From Alistipes sp. (lineage in GTDB: Bacteria; Bacteroidota; Bacteroidia; Bacteroidales; Rikenellaceae): a stretch of 64,000 bases of DNA. The position numbers were made by a program, and so were the translations under genes. This document shows positions 42,717 to 51,269 of this stretch, in pieces (position 1 is the stretch's first letter; each line of letters opens with the position of its first letter). The stretch is taken from assembly GCA_017629145.1 (NCBI GenBank), contig JAGBXR010000020.1:23334-87333 (forward strand). Direction: 5' to 3'. The notes below the pieces were generated by a model. It was not told the DNA's origin. It ran no database searches and saw nothing but the letters and a program-made list of their open reading frames with translations.

Positions 42717-42748
42717 TTTGCTTTTTTGGTCAATTATTCATATCTTTG
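42717..42748 (+). promoter_or_regulatory. Promoter of coaD
   Basis: TTTG at 42717-42720, 20 bp, TATCTTTG at 42741-42748: a full Bacteroidota-type promoter 19 bp from the coaD ATG. It lies inside the upstream extension of the coaD frame and so excludes the longer form. Confidence 0.8.
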
Positions 42749-42767
42749 CACGAATAAAGTACAAGGT

Positions 42768-43247
42768 ATGGAGCGAGTAGCACTTTTCCCCGGATCGTTT
42801 GATCCGTTTACGCGTGGACATCAGGCAATTGTAGAGCAGGGCCTGGCCCTTTTCGATAGGGTCGTTGTGGCTATAGGCTACAATCCGTCGAAGCACGGAT
42901 TGCTCGATGTTGAATCGCGTAAACGTCTGATAGAAAAGGTGTATCAGAATGAGCCTCGTGTCGAAGTTGTGGCCTACACAACGCTCACGGGCGAGGAGGC
43001 GCAGCGTGTGGGTGCTACGGCACTTTTGCGCAGTGTTCGCAATACGCAGGATTTCGAGTTTGAGCGTACGCTGGCGCACGCCAACCACCACCTCTATCCC
43101 GAACTGAAGAGCATCCTTGTATTCGTGCCTGCCGAGGTGGAGCATATCTCCTCATCGCTGGTGCGCGAGTTGCACACGTTCGGCCGCGATACACGCGAAT
43201 TTTTGCCCGAGGGTGTAGCTTTGAAAGATTATATTAGAAACGAATAA
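42768..43247 (+). CDS. coaD: Phosphopantetheine adenylyltransferase
   Basis: The 159-residue nucleotidyltransferase converts phosphopantetheine to dephospho-CoA, the penultimate step of CoA synthesis. The N-terminal VALFPGSFDPFTRGHQAIVE carries the T/HxGH nucleotide-binding motif (TRGH). Further family blocks are ALLRSVRNTQDFEFE and the final region EVEHISSSLVRELHTFGRD. The open frame reaches back to 42663, but a complete promoter lies inside that stretch, so the ATG at 42768 is the start. lpxD follows after 25 bp. Confidence 0.96.
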   Translation: MERVALFPGSFDPFTRGHQAIVEQGLALFDRVVVAIGYNPSKHGLLDVESRKRLIEKVYQNEPRVEVVAYTTLTGEEAQRVGATALLRSVRNTQDFEFERTLAHANHHLYPELKSILVFVPAEVEHISSSLVRELHTFGRDTREFLPEGVALKDYIRNE

Positions 43248-43272
43248 ATGACGCAATAACGCAGACAGAATT

Positions 43273-44304
43273 ATGCAGTTTACAGCAGAGATGATTGCCG
43301 GTTTTTTGAACGGCGAAATAGTAGGAGATAAGAACGCGGCAGTGAGCACCGTATCGTCTATCGATGGCGGTCAGCCAGGCTCTTTAGCATATTTGACTAA
43401 TCCAAAGTACGAACAGTATATCTACACAACCAAGGCTACTATCGTGCTAGTAGACAAGAGCTTCGAACCAAAGGAGAGTGTCGTAACTACGCTCATTAAG
43501 GTGGAGAACGTAGGCGAGTGTGTACTCGCGTTGCTGGAGATGTACAACGCGTCGCGCCCACGCAAGAAGGGTATCTCGAAGCTCGCATCGATAAACGAGG
43601 AGGCAGAGCTCGGCGAGGAGTGCTACGTGGGTGACTTTACGGTCATCGAGCGCGGTGCGAAGATTGGCGCAAATTGCCAGATTTATCCACAGTGCTACAT
43701 CGGTGACAATGTAGTCATTGGCGAGGGTACGAAGATATATCCAGGTGTTAAGATTTACGAGGGTACGGTTGTAGGTCGCAACTGTATTCTTCACGCAGGT
43801 GTGGTGCTTGGTGCTGATGGCTTTGGCTTTGCTCCGCGCGAGGATGGTACGTTTGCAAAGATTCCACAGCTCGGTAATGTCATCATCGAGGATGATGTTG
43901 AGCTTGGTGCAAACACTTGTATCGATCGTGCAAAGACCGATTCGACGATTATTCGTCGCGGTGTAAAGCTCGACAACCTAATTCAGATTGGCCACAATGT
44001 TGAGGTGGGTCACGATACGGTTATGTCGGCGCAGGTGGGTATCGCAGGTACTACGAAGGTGGGCTCTAACTGCTTCATCGCTGGTCAGGTAGGTATCGCA
44101 GACCACGTGACTATCGGCAATCGCGTGCAGATAGGCTCGAAGAGCGGTATCGACAAGAATGTTCCCGATGGCGAGATTCGTTTCGGCTATCCTGCACTCC
44201 CAGGTTTGCAGTATCACCGTTCGTTTGCTGTTTTCCGTCAGCTTCCCGATCTCTCGGCTAAGGTGCGCGAGCTTGAGAAGCGTATAGCAAAGGTCGAGGA
44301 GTAG
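43273..44304 (+). CDS. lpxD: UDP-3-O-acylglucosamine N-acyltransferase LpxD
   Basis: The 343-residue enzyme adds the N-linked hydroxyacyl chain from ACP to UDP-3-O-acylglucosamine in lipid A synthesis. The N-terminal domain binds uridine ([20 protein letters not shown]), the middle is a left-handed beta helix of hexapeptide repeats ([49 protein letters not shown]), and a C-terminal helix follows. The catalytic His is in [10 protein letters not shown]. ruvC follows immediately (3 bp). Confidence 0.96.
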   Translation: MQFTAEMIAGFLNGEIVGDKNAAVSTVSSIDGGQPGSLAYLTNPKYEQYIYTTKATIVLVDKSFEPKESVVTTLIKVENVGECVLALLEMYNASRPRKKGISKLASINEEAELGEECYVGDFTVIERGAKIGANCQIYPQCYIGDNVVIGEGTKIYPGVKIYEGTVVGRNCILHAGVVLGADGFGFAPREDGTFAKIPQLGNVIIEDDVELGANTCIDRAKTDSTIIRRGVKLDNLIQIGHNVEVGHDTVMSAQVGIAGTTKVGSNCFIAGQVGIADHVTIGNRVQIGSKSGIDKNVPDGEIRFGYPALPGLQYHRSFAVFRQLPDLSAKVRELEKRIAKVEE

Positions 44305-44307
44305 GAC

Positions 44308-44919
44308 GTGGCAGAGCGTAGGCGCATAATGGGTATCGACCCGGGTACCAACTATATGGGCTACGGCATTATCGATGTCGTAGATGGTAAGCCACAGGCG
44401 GTGGTTATGGGTGAGATTGATATGCACAAGATTGCCGACCCCCATCATAAGTTGCGCTACATCTACGAACGCGTGCACTCGCTTACTGTGAACTATCAGC
44501 CTACGGAGGTGGCCTTCGAGTCGCCATTCTTTGGTGAGAATGTGCAGTCGATGCTTAAGCTCGGCAGGGCTCAGGGTGTGGCTATCGCTGCGGTATTGAG
44601 TAGCTCGGCCGATACTCCTATCGAGGAGTATGCCCCATCGCGTATCAAGCAAGCGATTACGGGCAATGGACGCGCCTCGAAGGAGCGCGTGGCGCAGATG
44701 ATAAACTCGATACTCGGCACAGATTTCCAGCCTCGTAAGCTCGATGCTACGGATGGCACAGCGGTGGCTATATGTCACTACTACACAACCTCTAACGTGC
44801 TCACGCGCCTCACGGCAGGCGATAAGCGCAAGGGACTGGGTGGTGACAGCAAATCGCGCAAGGGTAGCTCGACGTGGGAGAAGTTCATCGCGTCGAATCC
44901 CGACAGAGTAAAGAGATAA
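44308..44919 (+). CDS. ruvC: Holliday junction resolvase RuvC
   Basis: A 203-residue endonuclease that cuts Holliday junctions with RuvAB. The four acidic catalytic residues are visible: Asp in MGIDPGTNYMGYGI, Glu in VAFESPFFGEN, and the Asp pair in KLDATDGTAVAICH. The start is a GTG 3 bp after lpxD; an ATG seven codons later (44329) is possible. The C-terminal tail past the domain is longer than in E. coli (about 30 residues, rich in Lys/Ser), as often seen in Bacteroidota. Confidence 0.94.
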   Translation: MAERRRIMGIDPGTNYMGYGIIDVVDGKPQAVVMGEIDMHKIADPHHKLRYIYERVHSLTVNYQPTEVAFESPFFGENVQSMLKLGRAQGVAIAAVLSSSADTPIEEYAPSRIKQAITGNGRASKERVAQMINSILGTDFQPRKLDATDGTAVAICHYYTTSNVLTRLTAGDKRKGLGGDSKSRKGSSTWEKFIASNPDRVKR

Positions 44920-44956
44920 TTCAGACTATATACATTAATTAAAACCGAATAGAAAA

Positions 44957-45985
44957 ATGAAAAAGTTATTTGCAATTTTTAGCTGCGTAGCACTTATGGC
45001 GTGCGGCAGCAAGGGTATCAAGGTTACGGGCGACTTCTCGGCTTTTGGCGAGTTTGCAGAGGGTACCGAGGTTGTTGTTAGCCTCGCTGGCGACAAGGAG
45101 AGCGCTGTGACTACAACTATGGATGCTAACAAGTGCTTCGCTATTGAGACAAACTTCAAGGGTGAGCAGTTCGTAAACCTCATCATTGGTGGCGAGGGTG
45201 TTGCTATTGCTCTTGCTGATGGTAACGATCTTAACTTCGTTTTCAATGCCGAGCTCGCCGATATCGAGATCACTGGCTCGGAGCTCAACGATCGCCTCAC
45301 AGCTGCTATGGAGCAGTTTATGGCGCTCTACCAGGATGAGAACAGCACCGAGGAGACTATGATTGCATATGTTGACGAGTGCGTTGTAGCAAACAGCAAC
45401 AACCCAATCTCGCTCTATATGTTGCAGTACTATCCTATGTTTGGTGGCGATGATGCTCGCTTTGCAGAGCTCTTCGCTGGTATCGATGCAAAGTATGAGT
45501 ACATCTCATTCTACCAGAACTACAAGAAACTTATCGAGAACAGCAAGAACAGCGCTATCGGTGCTGATATCGTAGATATCGTGCTTCCTAATGTTGCTGG
45601 AGAGATGGTATCTACAGCCGAGCTTTGCAAGAGCGGTAAGTGGGTTCTTGTTGACTTCTGGGCAACTTGGTGTGGTCCTTGCCGTGCAGAGATTCCCCAC
45701 CTTGTAGCAGCTTACGAGAAGTTCGCACCTATGGGTCTCGAGATCTATGGTATCACACTCGACCGTCCAGGTTCAGAGTCAAAGTGGAAGTCGTTTGTTG
45801 AGACAAACGGTATGACTTGGACAAACGTATGGGGTTATGACGCGAATAACGCTTGCCCATCTGCAGACATCTACAACGTGCAGTCTATTCCATCGAACTT
45901 CCTCTTCTCACCAGAGGGTAAGCTCGTAGCGAAGAACTTGCGTGGCGCAGAGGTTGAGGCTATCCTTGCAGAGCATATCAAGTAA
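44957..45985 (+). CDS. TlpA-like thioredoxin-fold lipoprotein (DUF4369 type)
   Basis: A 342-residue periplasmic thiol protein. Lipobox VALMACGSKG near residue 16. The N-terminal 170 residues have a DUF4369-like pattern (GDFSAFGEFAEGTEVVVSL, IEITGSELNDRL). The C-terminal thioredoxin domain starts at about residue 205 with VDFWATWCGPCRAEIPHLV; the active pair is WCGPC and the cis-proline is in QSIPSNFLF. These proteins reduce or exchange disulfides in the envelope. It stands alone, with a hairpin terminator 27 bp downstream. Confidence 0.9.
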   Translation: MKKLFAIFSCVALMACGSKGIKVTGDFSAFGEFAEGTEVVVSLAGDKESAVTTTMDANKCFAIETNFKGEQFVNLIIGGEGVAIALADGNDLNFVFNAELADIEITGSELNDRLTAAMEQFMALYQDENSTEETMIAYVDECVVANSNNPISLYMLQYYPMFGGDDARFAELFAGIDAKYEYISFYQNYKKLIENSKNSAIGADIVDIVLPNVAGEMVSTAELCKSGKWVLVDFWATWCGPCRAEIPHLVAAYEKFAPMGLEIYGITLDRPGSESKWKSFVETNGMTWTNVWGYDANNACPSADIYNVQSIPSNFLFSPEGKLVAKNLRGAEVEAILAEHIK

Positions 45986-46012
45986 TAGGACTTAAAGAGT
46001 TCTTATTTTATA

Positions 46013-46052
46013 GTGGAGTCGTCCAATGTGGTTGGATGGCTTCACTTTTTTA
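46013..46052 (+). terminator. Intrinsic terminator of TlpA-like gene
   Basis: A 13-bp stem with some G-T pairs (46013-46025 with 46033-46045) and a 7-nt loop is followed by seven T. Confidence 0.85.
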
Positions 46053-46299
46053 TGTCGATAGTGCTTTGGCTTCGTGTTTGTACGCGGTTTTTTGTGGCGG
46101 TAGGGTAGCGATGTTTCGAGTGAGAAATGCGTTCTTTGCTCGGTTTTGGGGTTGCGATGCAATTTGATGCTCAAAAAAGCATAAATTTTTCCTGAAAATA
46201 TCTACGATGTAATTTGTTTGTAATCAATTATATAGCACAGTTTTGTGGATGAGGTGGGTATTTTATTGCAATTTTTTTTGAAAAATAATTGTAAAAATA
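46053..46299. other. Intergenic region without recognised features
   Basis: A/T-rich toward the right. No open frame of interest, no tRNA and no hairpin beyond the neighbouring terminator was seen. Confidence 0.4.
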
Positions 46300-46331
46300 T
46301 TTGGTGGATTGAAAAAAATGCTATACATTTG
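46300..46331 (+). promoter_or_regulatory. Promoter of tRNA-Arg
   Basis: TTTG (46300-46303), 20 bp, TACATTTG (46324-46331): a full Bacteroidota-type promoter 21 bp from the tRNA 5' end. Confidence 0.82.
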
Positions 46332-46352
46332 CACTCGCAAAAGCAAAGGAAT

Positions 46353-46426
46353 GGCTCCGTAGCTCAACTGAATAGAGTACTTGACTACGGATCAAGCGGT
46401 TCCAGGTTTGAATCCTGGCGGAGTCA
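46353..46426 (+). tRNA. tRNA-Arg (anticodon ACG)
   Basis: A full cloverleaf of 74 nt. The acceptor GGCTCCG pairs with CGGAGTC (one G-T), the D arm is GCTC...GAGT, the anticodon arm CTTGA-CTACGGA-TCAAG has anticodon ACG, and the T arm is CCAGG-TTTGAAT-CCTGG. The CCA end is not encoded (CAA follows the discriminator A). In bacteria the ACG anticodon is normally edited to ICG by TadA. Confidence 0.95.
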
Positions 46427-46430
46427 CAAA

Positions 46431-46464
46431 GCGGTGGTCTTAATAAGATCACCGCTGCTTTTTT
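46431..46464 (+). terminator. Terminator of tRNA-Arg
   Basis: An 11-bp stem (GCGGTGGTCTT, 46431-46441, with AAGATCACCGC, 46445-46455; one G-T pair) is followed by a T run. The T run is joined directly to the next two-hairpin element. Confidence 0.85.
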
Positions 46465-46595
46465 GTTGTGATAAGGCAGATATCTGCCGCACCTCAATCG
46501 TTGCCCCAAAATGGGAAATACGCTAAGTATGTCCCATCTGGGGCAACTTCTTTATCGGTGCAGCATCTACAGCCTTCTAACAACAAATTTGTTGT
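46461..46595 (+). repeat. Two-hairpin repeat element, copy 4 (type A)
   Basis: Starts TTGTTGTGATAA at the tRNA terminator T run. Hairpin 1 is GGCAGATATCTGCC (46475-46488), identical to copy 1. Hairpin 2 has the outer stem 46500-46508/46539-46547 (arm GTTGCCCCA) and inner ATGGGA/TCCCAT (46511-46516/46532-46537). The tail AACTTCTTTATCG...CTTCTAACAACAAA matches copy 1. The outer stem differs from copy 1 on both arms but keeps all pairs. It ends in the 16-bp palindrome ACAACAAATTTGTTGT (46580-46595). Confidence 0.87.
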
Positions 46596-46712
46596 GATAA
46601 GAGGTCATCTTTGACCTCTCAATCATTGGCTCGAATGGAATGTACGTCAAGTACTATCCATCCGAGCCAATTTCTTTATCGAGGCCAAATCTAACTTCTT
46701 CTGACAACAAAT
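46585..46712 (+). repeat. Two-hairpin repeat element, copy 5 (type C)
   Basis: After the shared TTGTTGTGATAA, hairpin 1 is GAGGTCA-TCTT-TGACCTC (46601-46618). The linker is TCAATCA. Hairpin 2 has the outer TTGGCTCG/CGAGCCAA (46626-46633/46663-46670), the inner ATGGA/TCCAT (46635-46639/46657-46661) and the apical GTAC-GTCAA-GTAC. The tail is TTTCTTTATCGAGG...CTTCTGACAACAAA. Both stems are unrelated in sequence to copies 1 and 4 but fold the same way. Confidence 0.87.
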
Positions 46713-46714
46713 TT

Positions 46715-46803
46715 TAATTTTTCGAGATAAGCAGCAATCTGCGGCACTTCAGTCAACGCCACCAATGGGATGTACATCAAGTACTACCCATCGGTGATTT
46801 TTT
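46715..46803 (+). repeat. Two-hairpin repeat element, copy 6 (type B)
   Basis: Starts TTTTTCGAGATAA. Hairpin 1 is GCAGC-AATCT-GCGGC (46731-46745, one mismatch). The linker ACTTCAGTCAACG is the same as in copy 2. Hairpin 2 has the outer CACC/GGTG (46760-46763/46793-46796), the inner ATGGG/CCCAT (46765-46769/46787-46791) and the apical GTAC-ATCAA-GTAC. Six T follow at 46798-46803. Like copy 2 it is the last of a tandem run and ends in a T run. Confidence 0.85.
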
Positions 46804-46886
46804 AAGCGATTGTGTATCATTCGCAGCGCCCTTGCATATCTTTTGCTATTATACCATTAAATGCGCTATAACGTGCTATTATCCCG

Positions 46887-46925
46887 CTTAAAAAAGAAGG
46901 GGTTGTCCAATAGATGGACAACCCC
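46887..46925 (-). terminator. Terminator of giant lipoprotein gene 1
   Basis: Read on the minus strand, the stem GGGGTTGTCCA/TGGACAACCCC (46899-46909 with 46915-46925) with a 5-nt loop is followed by a T-rich run. A second, open hairpin (GCAACACTAT/ATAGTGTTGC, 46931-46940 with 46962-46971) lies between it and the stop codon. Confidence 0.85.
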
Positions 46926-46985
46926 CGTGCGCAACACTATAAAATGAAAGCAATAAATAAAATAGTGTTGCTTGTTTGGGCTTAA

Positions 46986-49900
46986 TTATTTTAGCTCTAC
47001 GTTATCCTCGCCGTGCTTTGCAATAGCCATATCTGCATTTGTGTAATATAGGCCGTGCTCTGCTGCGCTACTGTACTTCAGATATGAGCTCCACTTGCTA
47101 TAATTGTTTGCTTTTGCCTCAAACTTATCACCGAACTCAGTAATCACTGGACCTCCTACAACGAGGTATCCCTCGTCATCTACATAGACACCTACATTAT
47201 AATTTCCATTGCCACTTCCTACCCAGAACTTGCTTGGGGCATCGGCAGTCATAAACTGCCAACTCTTGAAACGGCCGCCATTAATCTCTCGGTATGCAGA
47301 AGTATCACCTGTACAGTTAATAGCACCGTGGAATGTGCCACCAGAAACCTTTAGCATATTCTTGGTCAAATTCATATAGCTATTAAATATGCCACCGTTA
47401 ATCCATATCTGAGGACAGTTGGTGTTGCCGTTTGATATAGAATTTATAGAATATGAACCTGTGAATACGCCATTGTTAATAAGGATTATAGGACGATCCT
47501 TGGTTGAATCACTCTTTTTGTAATAAATGCAGGATTTGCCAGTTGCAGTAATACCGCCAGGGTTTGTTGCGTCAGCATTGATTGTTAATGCATAGCTTGC
47601 TGAGCTACGACCATTACATGTAATCTCAATAGCATCCTTAGACTTTGCCGCAGTCAATGTATATGTGCCGAGGTTAAGAGTATGATGCTCTGTAGACTTG
47701 AGTTTGATAACATCGTTAAGTGTTACATCGCTCATCAATGTCAAAGTAGTGCCATTAGTCCACGCTGCGATAGCTTCGTCAATAAAAACATACTCCGTAT
47801 TGCCCACTTTTGCAACAGTCTTATTCTCGATAGCTACGTATATGTTATCAGCTTTCTGCTTAGCTATATAACCGTCTGCTAACCACTTTGTTGGGTCGAA
47901 ATTGTAAATACCACCATATACTACGATAGGATCGTTGTATGGACGGAATGTGTCAACAGACTGCTCTGGCATATTGACATAACCATTGAATGTACCTCCG
48001 TAAATATTAAAAGTAATATCTTTACCAGTTGTAGCACCCATCAACCACGACTTGGCAGTCTTATTAAATGTACCACCATTAATTGTTACAGAGCAGTTTG
48101 TACCATCCGCAAGAATTAGCTCGTTACCTGACTCGCTATCAAATGTACCTCCATTGATTGTAGTAGTTGATGCGTAACAATAGATGGCGTGCTTTCCAGA
48201 TAGATGCTGATATACTGATGTTTTATCGCCATCAATAGTTAGTGTTCCAAGGTTATAGATACCACCTCTAATTTCGCCACCAGTGATTTTAAGGATACCT
48301 GAAGACTGGTTATTCAAGCCGTATCCGCCATTTGACTCCATCTTACCACCCTTAACTTCTACCTCGCCATAATTGAAGATAGCAGCTCCACCATTTGTGC
48401 CCATAGCGTTGAAAGTGCCGTTTGTGATAGTAAGCTTAGCTGTTGTGATATTCTCACCACCTTCACCATAACCGTTGTAGATACCGCGTGCGTTTACAGT
48501 ACCATTACCATTGATAGTAAGTGTACCCTTATTGTTAAGAGCATATCCAGTTTCTTTGTTCTTATGTGTAATGACCTTCTTATTGAGGTTTAGAGTTACT
48601 GTCTTACCCTCTGCAAGAACTGCTGTGCTTTGAATAGTTATGTCATTCAAGATTTTGATAGTTTCACCATTATTTACTGCCTCAAATGCCGCCTTGAGAG
48701 TAGTATATGTTTTCTCACCAATCTGAGCTACTGGATCACCCTCAACTACATTGTATGTGCCAGTCTCATTTTCAATAACCTTATAACCCTCAACTACGCG
48801 CTCTGATGGGTCTTTGTCAAACTGACCACCTGTAACAACGATAGTGCCCTCGCCTGTGAATGCTGCCTGTCCTGCGTTTGTAAATTCACCTCCATAGATG
48901 TATACTTTTGGATTATTTTCAACAGCTACATAGTAACAACTAGCCTTGTCATTGCCAATGATGTTACCATTCTCGATGGTTGTAACAGAAGCCTCTCCAT
49001 GCGCGTAGATAGGATGAGCAGAAGTGTACTCACCTTCACATTTGATAGTAGTGGCATCGCCTTTAATAGTCATTGTACCAGAGTTGGAAACTGTAGAGTG
49101 TACCGATGTGATATTACCACCGTTAATAGTAGTAGTACCATAATTGTCGATTGCAACTGTGTAGTTGCTGGTGTTAGTAATGTTACCGCCATTGATAGTT
49201 GCTGTTGCGCCCTCATCAACACGAAGTGGAGATGCATCATAGTTGCCTGCTACTCTATCGTCACCATTCTCATTGCTAGCAACGATAGTACCGCCATTCA
49301 TTGTGAATGAACCCTCATAGTTACGAACACCATAACCACCATTGTGATCACAAGCATTGATCTTACCAGACTCAAGAGTCATTGTGCCATAGTTGAAAAT
49401 ACCGCGTGCGATAATCTGACCATTGCCCTTTGAGTCCTGTATAGTCAATGAACCATAGTTCTCAAATGCATAGTAATGCTTTTCTGCCGCCTCATCCTCC
49501 CAAGGGGTGGTAATATTATGTCCATTGAGGTCCAATACCACTACCTTGTCATCAGCGATAACGATTGGGAGTGTAGCTGCAGCACGAGTTGAGAAGGTGC
49601 TTGCACCAAAAAGGTCACCGAGGTTGATATCGCCACCAAGAGTGATTGTTGTATTCTCATCAGCATCGTTGATAGCCTTCTGAAGGTCAGTTGCATTGCT
49701 AACCGCTACTATCTCGCCCTCGAACTTACCGTCATTCTCAACCTCAACCTTAATGTTGCTACCATCAGTAAGGATGTTACCCTGGATAGTAGTCAAATGG
49801 TTACGCTTAACATTGATATCGGTGTTGAATGCGATAGTATCGTCGATTACAGCACCATTCTGGTCGACAACAGTAAGATTGAACTTAACAACATCGTTAT

Positions 49901-50705
49901 TAGCGAAGAAGTAGTCAGTGAACAACACCTTAGACTTATCATCAACATTATCACCGTAAACTTTAATATCGAAGTCTGAGTGAGTCTTTGTCATAGTATC
50001 AGTGTTAACTGCACCAGCAAAGGCGTTGAATGATGAGTAAAGGTCAGTAGTGTACTCTACAGTGGCTTTAGTAGGTGCAATGCCGAGGTCATTAAGCTGC
50101 TCCATATCAGTAGTGATAACGCGAAGCTTAGCGAAAGGACGAGTCAAATCAATGTTGATAGACTTAGCACCGTTGTAAGTAGTCTTATCACCATCAACTG
50201 CTGTGTCGAAGTGGCCAGTAAAAGCATCACGAGTCTCATCCATAGCATTCCACTCGCCCTTGAGTGTGATGTTTTTGAGATTCTCTGTGTTGTAGTGGAT
50301 ATCAGCTGCTGCAGCATCAGCAATTGTAAGGTTGTGGATAGTGTTCAATGTCTTACCTGCTGTTGTAGTAACATCAGCCCAAACAACAAAGTTGTAGTGA
50401 CGACCAGGAACAAGACGAACAGGGAAGCTCAAGCTGTTCTCGTCTGTGTAGATAACCTGGCGTGCAGCCTGTAACTCTGTGCCCTCGTAGAATACCTGGA
50501 AGATGTAACGGATAGTGTACTCTGATGAGCTAACCAAATTCTCAAATGCACCTAGTGCGCTGTTTGCACGGGTTGCCTCGGGAAGTGATACGCTAATGGT
50601 GGTTTCCTGTTCACCATCAACTATTACGTCCAAGCCCGCTTGGTCTTTCTGGCACGATACCATACTGAGTATCAGTGCAGTAATTGCTAAAAATCTAGCT
50701 TTCAT
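46986..50705 (-). CDS. Giant surface lipoprotein 1: fimbrillin-like domain plus beta-helix
   Basis: A 1239-residue predicted adhesin. The signal peptide ends in LSMVSC (Cys 18); the following QKD resembles the Bacteroidota lipoprotein export signal, so it is probably surface-exposed. Residues about 20-325 form a fimbrillin-like domain of the DUF6562 kind (PGRHYNFVVWADV, WNAMDETRDAFTG, RPFAKLRVITTDM, FTDYFFANNDVVKFNL, NHLTTIQGNILT). Then come three modules, each opening with a lead such as VAQIGEKTYTTLKAAFEAV (near residues 335, 658 and 960) and continuing as right-handed beta-helix turns rich in NGGTF/GGxI. The DNA is more A/T-rich than neighbouring genes. The ATG at 50705 is used because the signal peptide starts there. 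A paralogue lies at 55217-58972. Confidence 0.82.
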   Translation of the reverse strand: MKARFLAITALILSMVSCQKDQAGLDVIVDGEQETTISVSLPEATRANSALGAFENLVSSSEYTIRYIFQVFYEGTELQAARQVIYTDENSLSFPVRLVPGRHYNFVVWADVTTTAGKTLNTIHNLTIADAAAADIHYNTENLKNITLKGEWNAMDETRDAFTGHFDTAVDGDKTTYNGAKSINIDLTRPFAKLRVITTDMEQLNDLGIAPTKATVEYTTDLYSSFNAFAGAVNTDTMTKTHSDFDIKVYGDNVDDKSKVLFTDYFFANNDVVKFNLTVVDQNGAVIDDTIAFNTDINVKRNHLTTIQGNILTDGSNIKVEVENDGKFEGEIVAVSNATDLQKAINDADENTTITLGGDINLGDLFGASTFSTRAAATLPIVIADDKVVVLDLNGHNITTPWEDEAAEKHYYAFENYGSLTIQDSKGNGQIIARGIFNYGTMTLESGKINACDHNGGYGVRNYEGSFTMNGGTIVASNENGDDRVAGNYDASPLRVDEGATATINGGNITNTSNYTVAIDNYGTTTINGGNITSVHSTVSNSGTMTIKGDATTIKCEGEYTSAHPIYAHGEASVTTIENGNIIGNDKASCYYVAVENNPKVYIYGGEFTNAGQAAFTGEGTIVVTGGQFDKDPSERVVEGYKVIENETGTYNVVEGDPVAQIGEKTYTTLKAAFEAVNNGETIKILNDITIQSTAVLAEGKTVTLNLNKKVITHKNKETGYALNNKGTLTINGNGTVNARGIYNGYGEGGENITTAKLTITNGTFNAMGTNGGAAIFNYGEVEVKGGKMESNGGYGLNNQSSGILKITGGEIRGGIYNLGTLTIDGDKTSVYQHLSGKHAIYCYASTTTINGGTFDSESGNELILADGTNCSVTINGGTFNKTAKSWLMGATTGKDITFNIYGGTFNGYVNMPEQSVDTFRPYNDPIVVYGGIYNFDPTKWLADGYIAKQKADNIYVAIENKTVAKVGNTEYVFIDEAIAAWTNGTTLTLMSDVTLNDVIKLKSTEHHTLNLGTYTLTAAKSKDAIEITCNGRSSASYALTINADATNPGGITATGKSCIYYKKSDSTKDRPIILINNGVFTGSYSINSISNGNTNCPQIWINGGIFNSYMNLTKNMLKVSGGTFHGAINCTGDTSAYREINGGRFKSWQFMTADAPSKFWVGSGNGNYNVGVYVDDEGYLVVGGPVITEFGDKFEAKANNYSKWSSYLKYSSAAEHGLYYTNADMAIAKHGEDNVELK

Positions 50706-50921
50706 AGTTAATAAATTTAGTAAATTAGTAATTAATATTTTGTTTGTTTCAATGTAATCTCTTCTCGCGTATGTGTATATATAGGTGCACGACAATGCGG
50801 TCGTTATCACACCTTCGGATAACGACACGACAAAACACCGCCCTCAAATGAGCGGTAGCTATAAAAATTATGTTTGATTAGATCTACGCTATGCGCGTAA
50901 TTTGTTGATAATCTGCAAATT

Positions 50922-50933
50922 CCCCCCCCCCCC
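50922..50933. repeat. Homopolymer tract, 12 C (G on coding strand)
   Basis: Twelve C in a row on the plus strand, in the leader of giant lipoprotein gene 1, 95 bp downstream of the -7 box and 216 bp upstream of the ATG. Preceded on the coding strand by TATA. Runs of this length are prone to slippage during replication. Confidence 0.9.
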
Positions 50934-50941
50934 TATACACA

Positions 50942-50954
50942 GCGATCTGATCGC
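50942..50954. repeat. Small palindrome next to the C tract
   Basis: GCGATC-T-GATCGC, a 6-bp perfect inverted repeat 8 bp from the homopolymer tract. In the leader RNA it would form a hairpin just before the G run, or be a protein site on DNA. Confidence 0.5.
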
Positions 50955-51028
50955 CAGTAGCGACAGACAGATGATAATATCTTGGGTTGTTGTTCATTTT
51001 GTGTGTAGGGTTTAGTGCATTTCTATAA

Positions 51029-51060
51029 CAAAGGTAGCTCAAAATAGCCCATTCTCCAAA
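51029..51060 (-). promoter_or_regulatory. Promoter of giant lipoprotein gene 1
   Basis: On the minus strand TTTG (51057-51060), 20 bp, TACCTTTG (51029-51036): full match. The same -7 box variant (TACCTTTG, inside a GCnTACCTTTGT-like context) is found at the paralogue. Confidence 0.75.
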
Positions 51061-51207
51061 TAAAATGCGATATTTTTGTATCGTAAGTCAAAAAAATGGT
51101 GACACACCAATAGTTCAATACGGTTATTCTGCCTGAATTTGCAGAATATGGTTTACACCGTGTGAACTTCGCGCCCAACCATCTCACGCAATACCTTGCT
51201 ATATGCG

Positions 51208-51247
51208 ACAAAAAAAGGACTATCCTACGCTTGCAGGATAGTCCTTT
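51208..51247 (-). terminator. Terminator of DUF3575/fimbrillin-like operon
   Basis: A 13-bp perfect stem (51214-51226 with 51235-51247, core AGGACTATCCT) and a T run on the minus strand, 22 bp after the stop codon of the 346-residue lipoprotein gene. It separates that operon from giant gene 1. Confidence 0.88.
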
Positions 51248-51269
51248 ATCTGTTGTATAACGTCGATCG

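Larger units (their letters stand above)
50706..51028 (-). other. Long leader of giant lipoprotein gene 1
   Basis: About 320 nt between the promoter and the ATG with no convincing gene. It contains a 12-base G tract (as read on the minus strand), an adjacent small palindrome and an A/T-rich end. The last part (CACATACGCG, AAGAGAT, then A/T-rich to the start) resembles the leader of the paralogue at 58973-59252. Confidence 0.6.

Noticed and set aside
43978-44778. 266-codon minus-strand frame across lpxD and ruvC
   Set aside because: Spans the ends of two certain genes on the other strand, with no family features.
51029-51200. Invertible promoter for giant lipoprotein gene 1
   Set aside because: No matching inverted repeats flanking the promoter were found and no recombinase gene is in the window.
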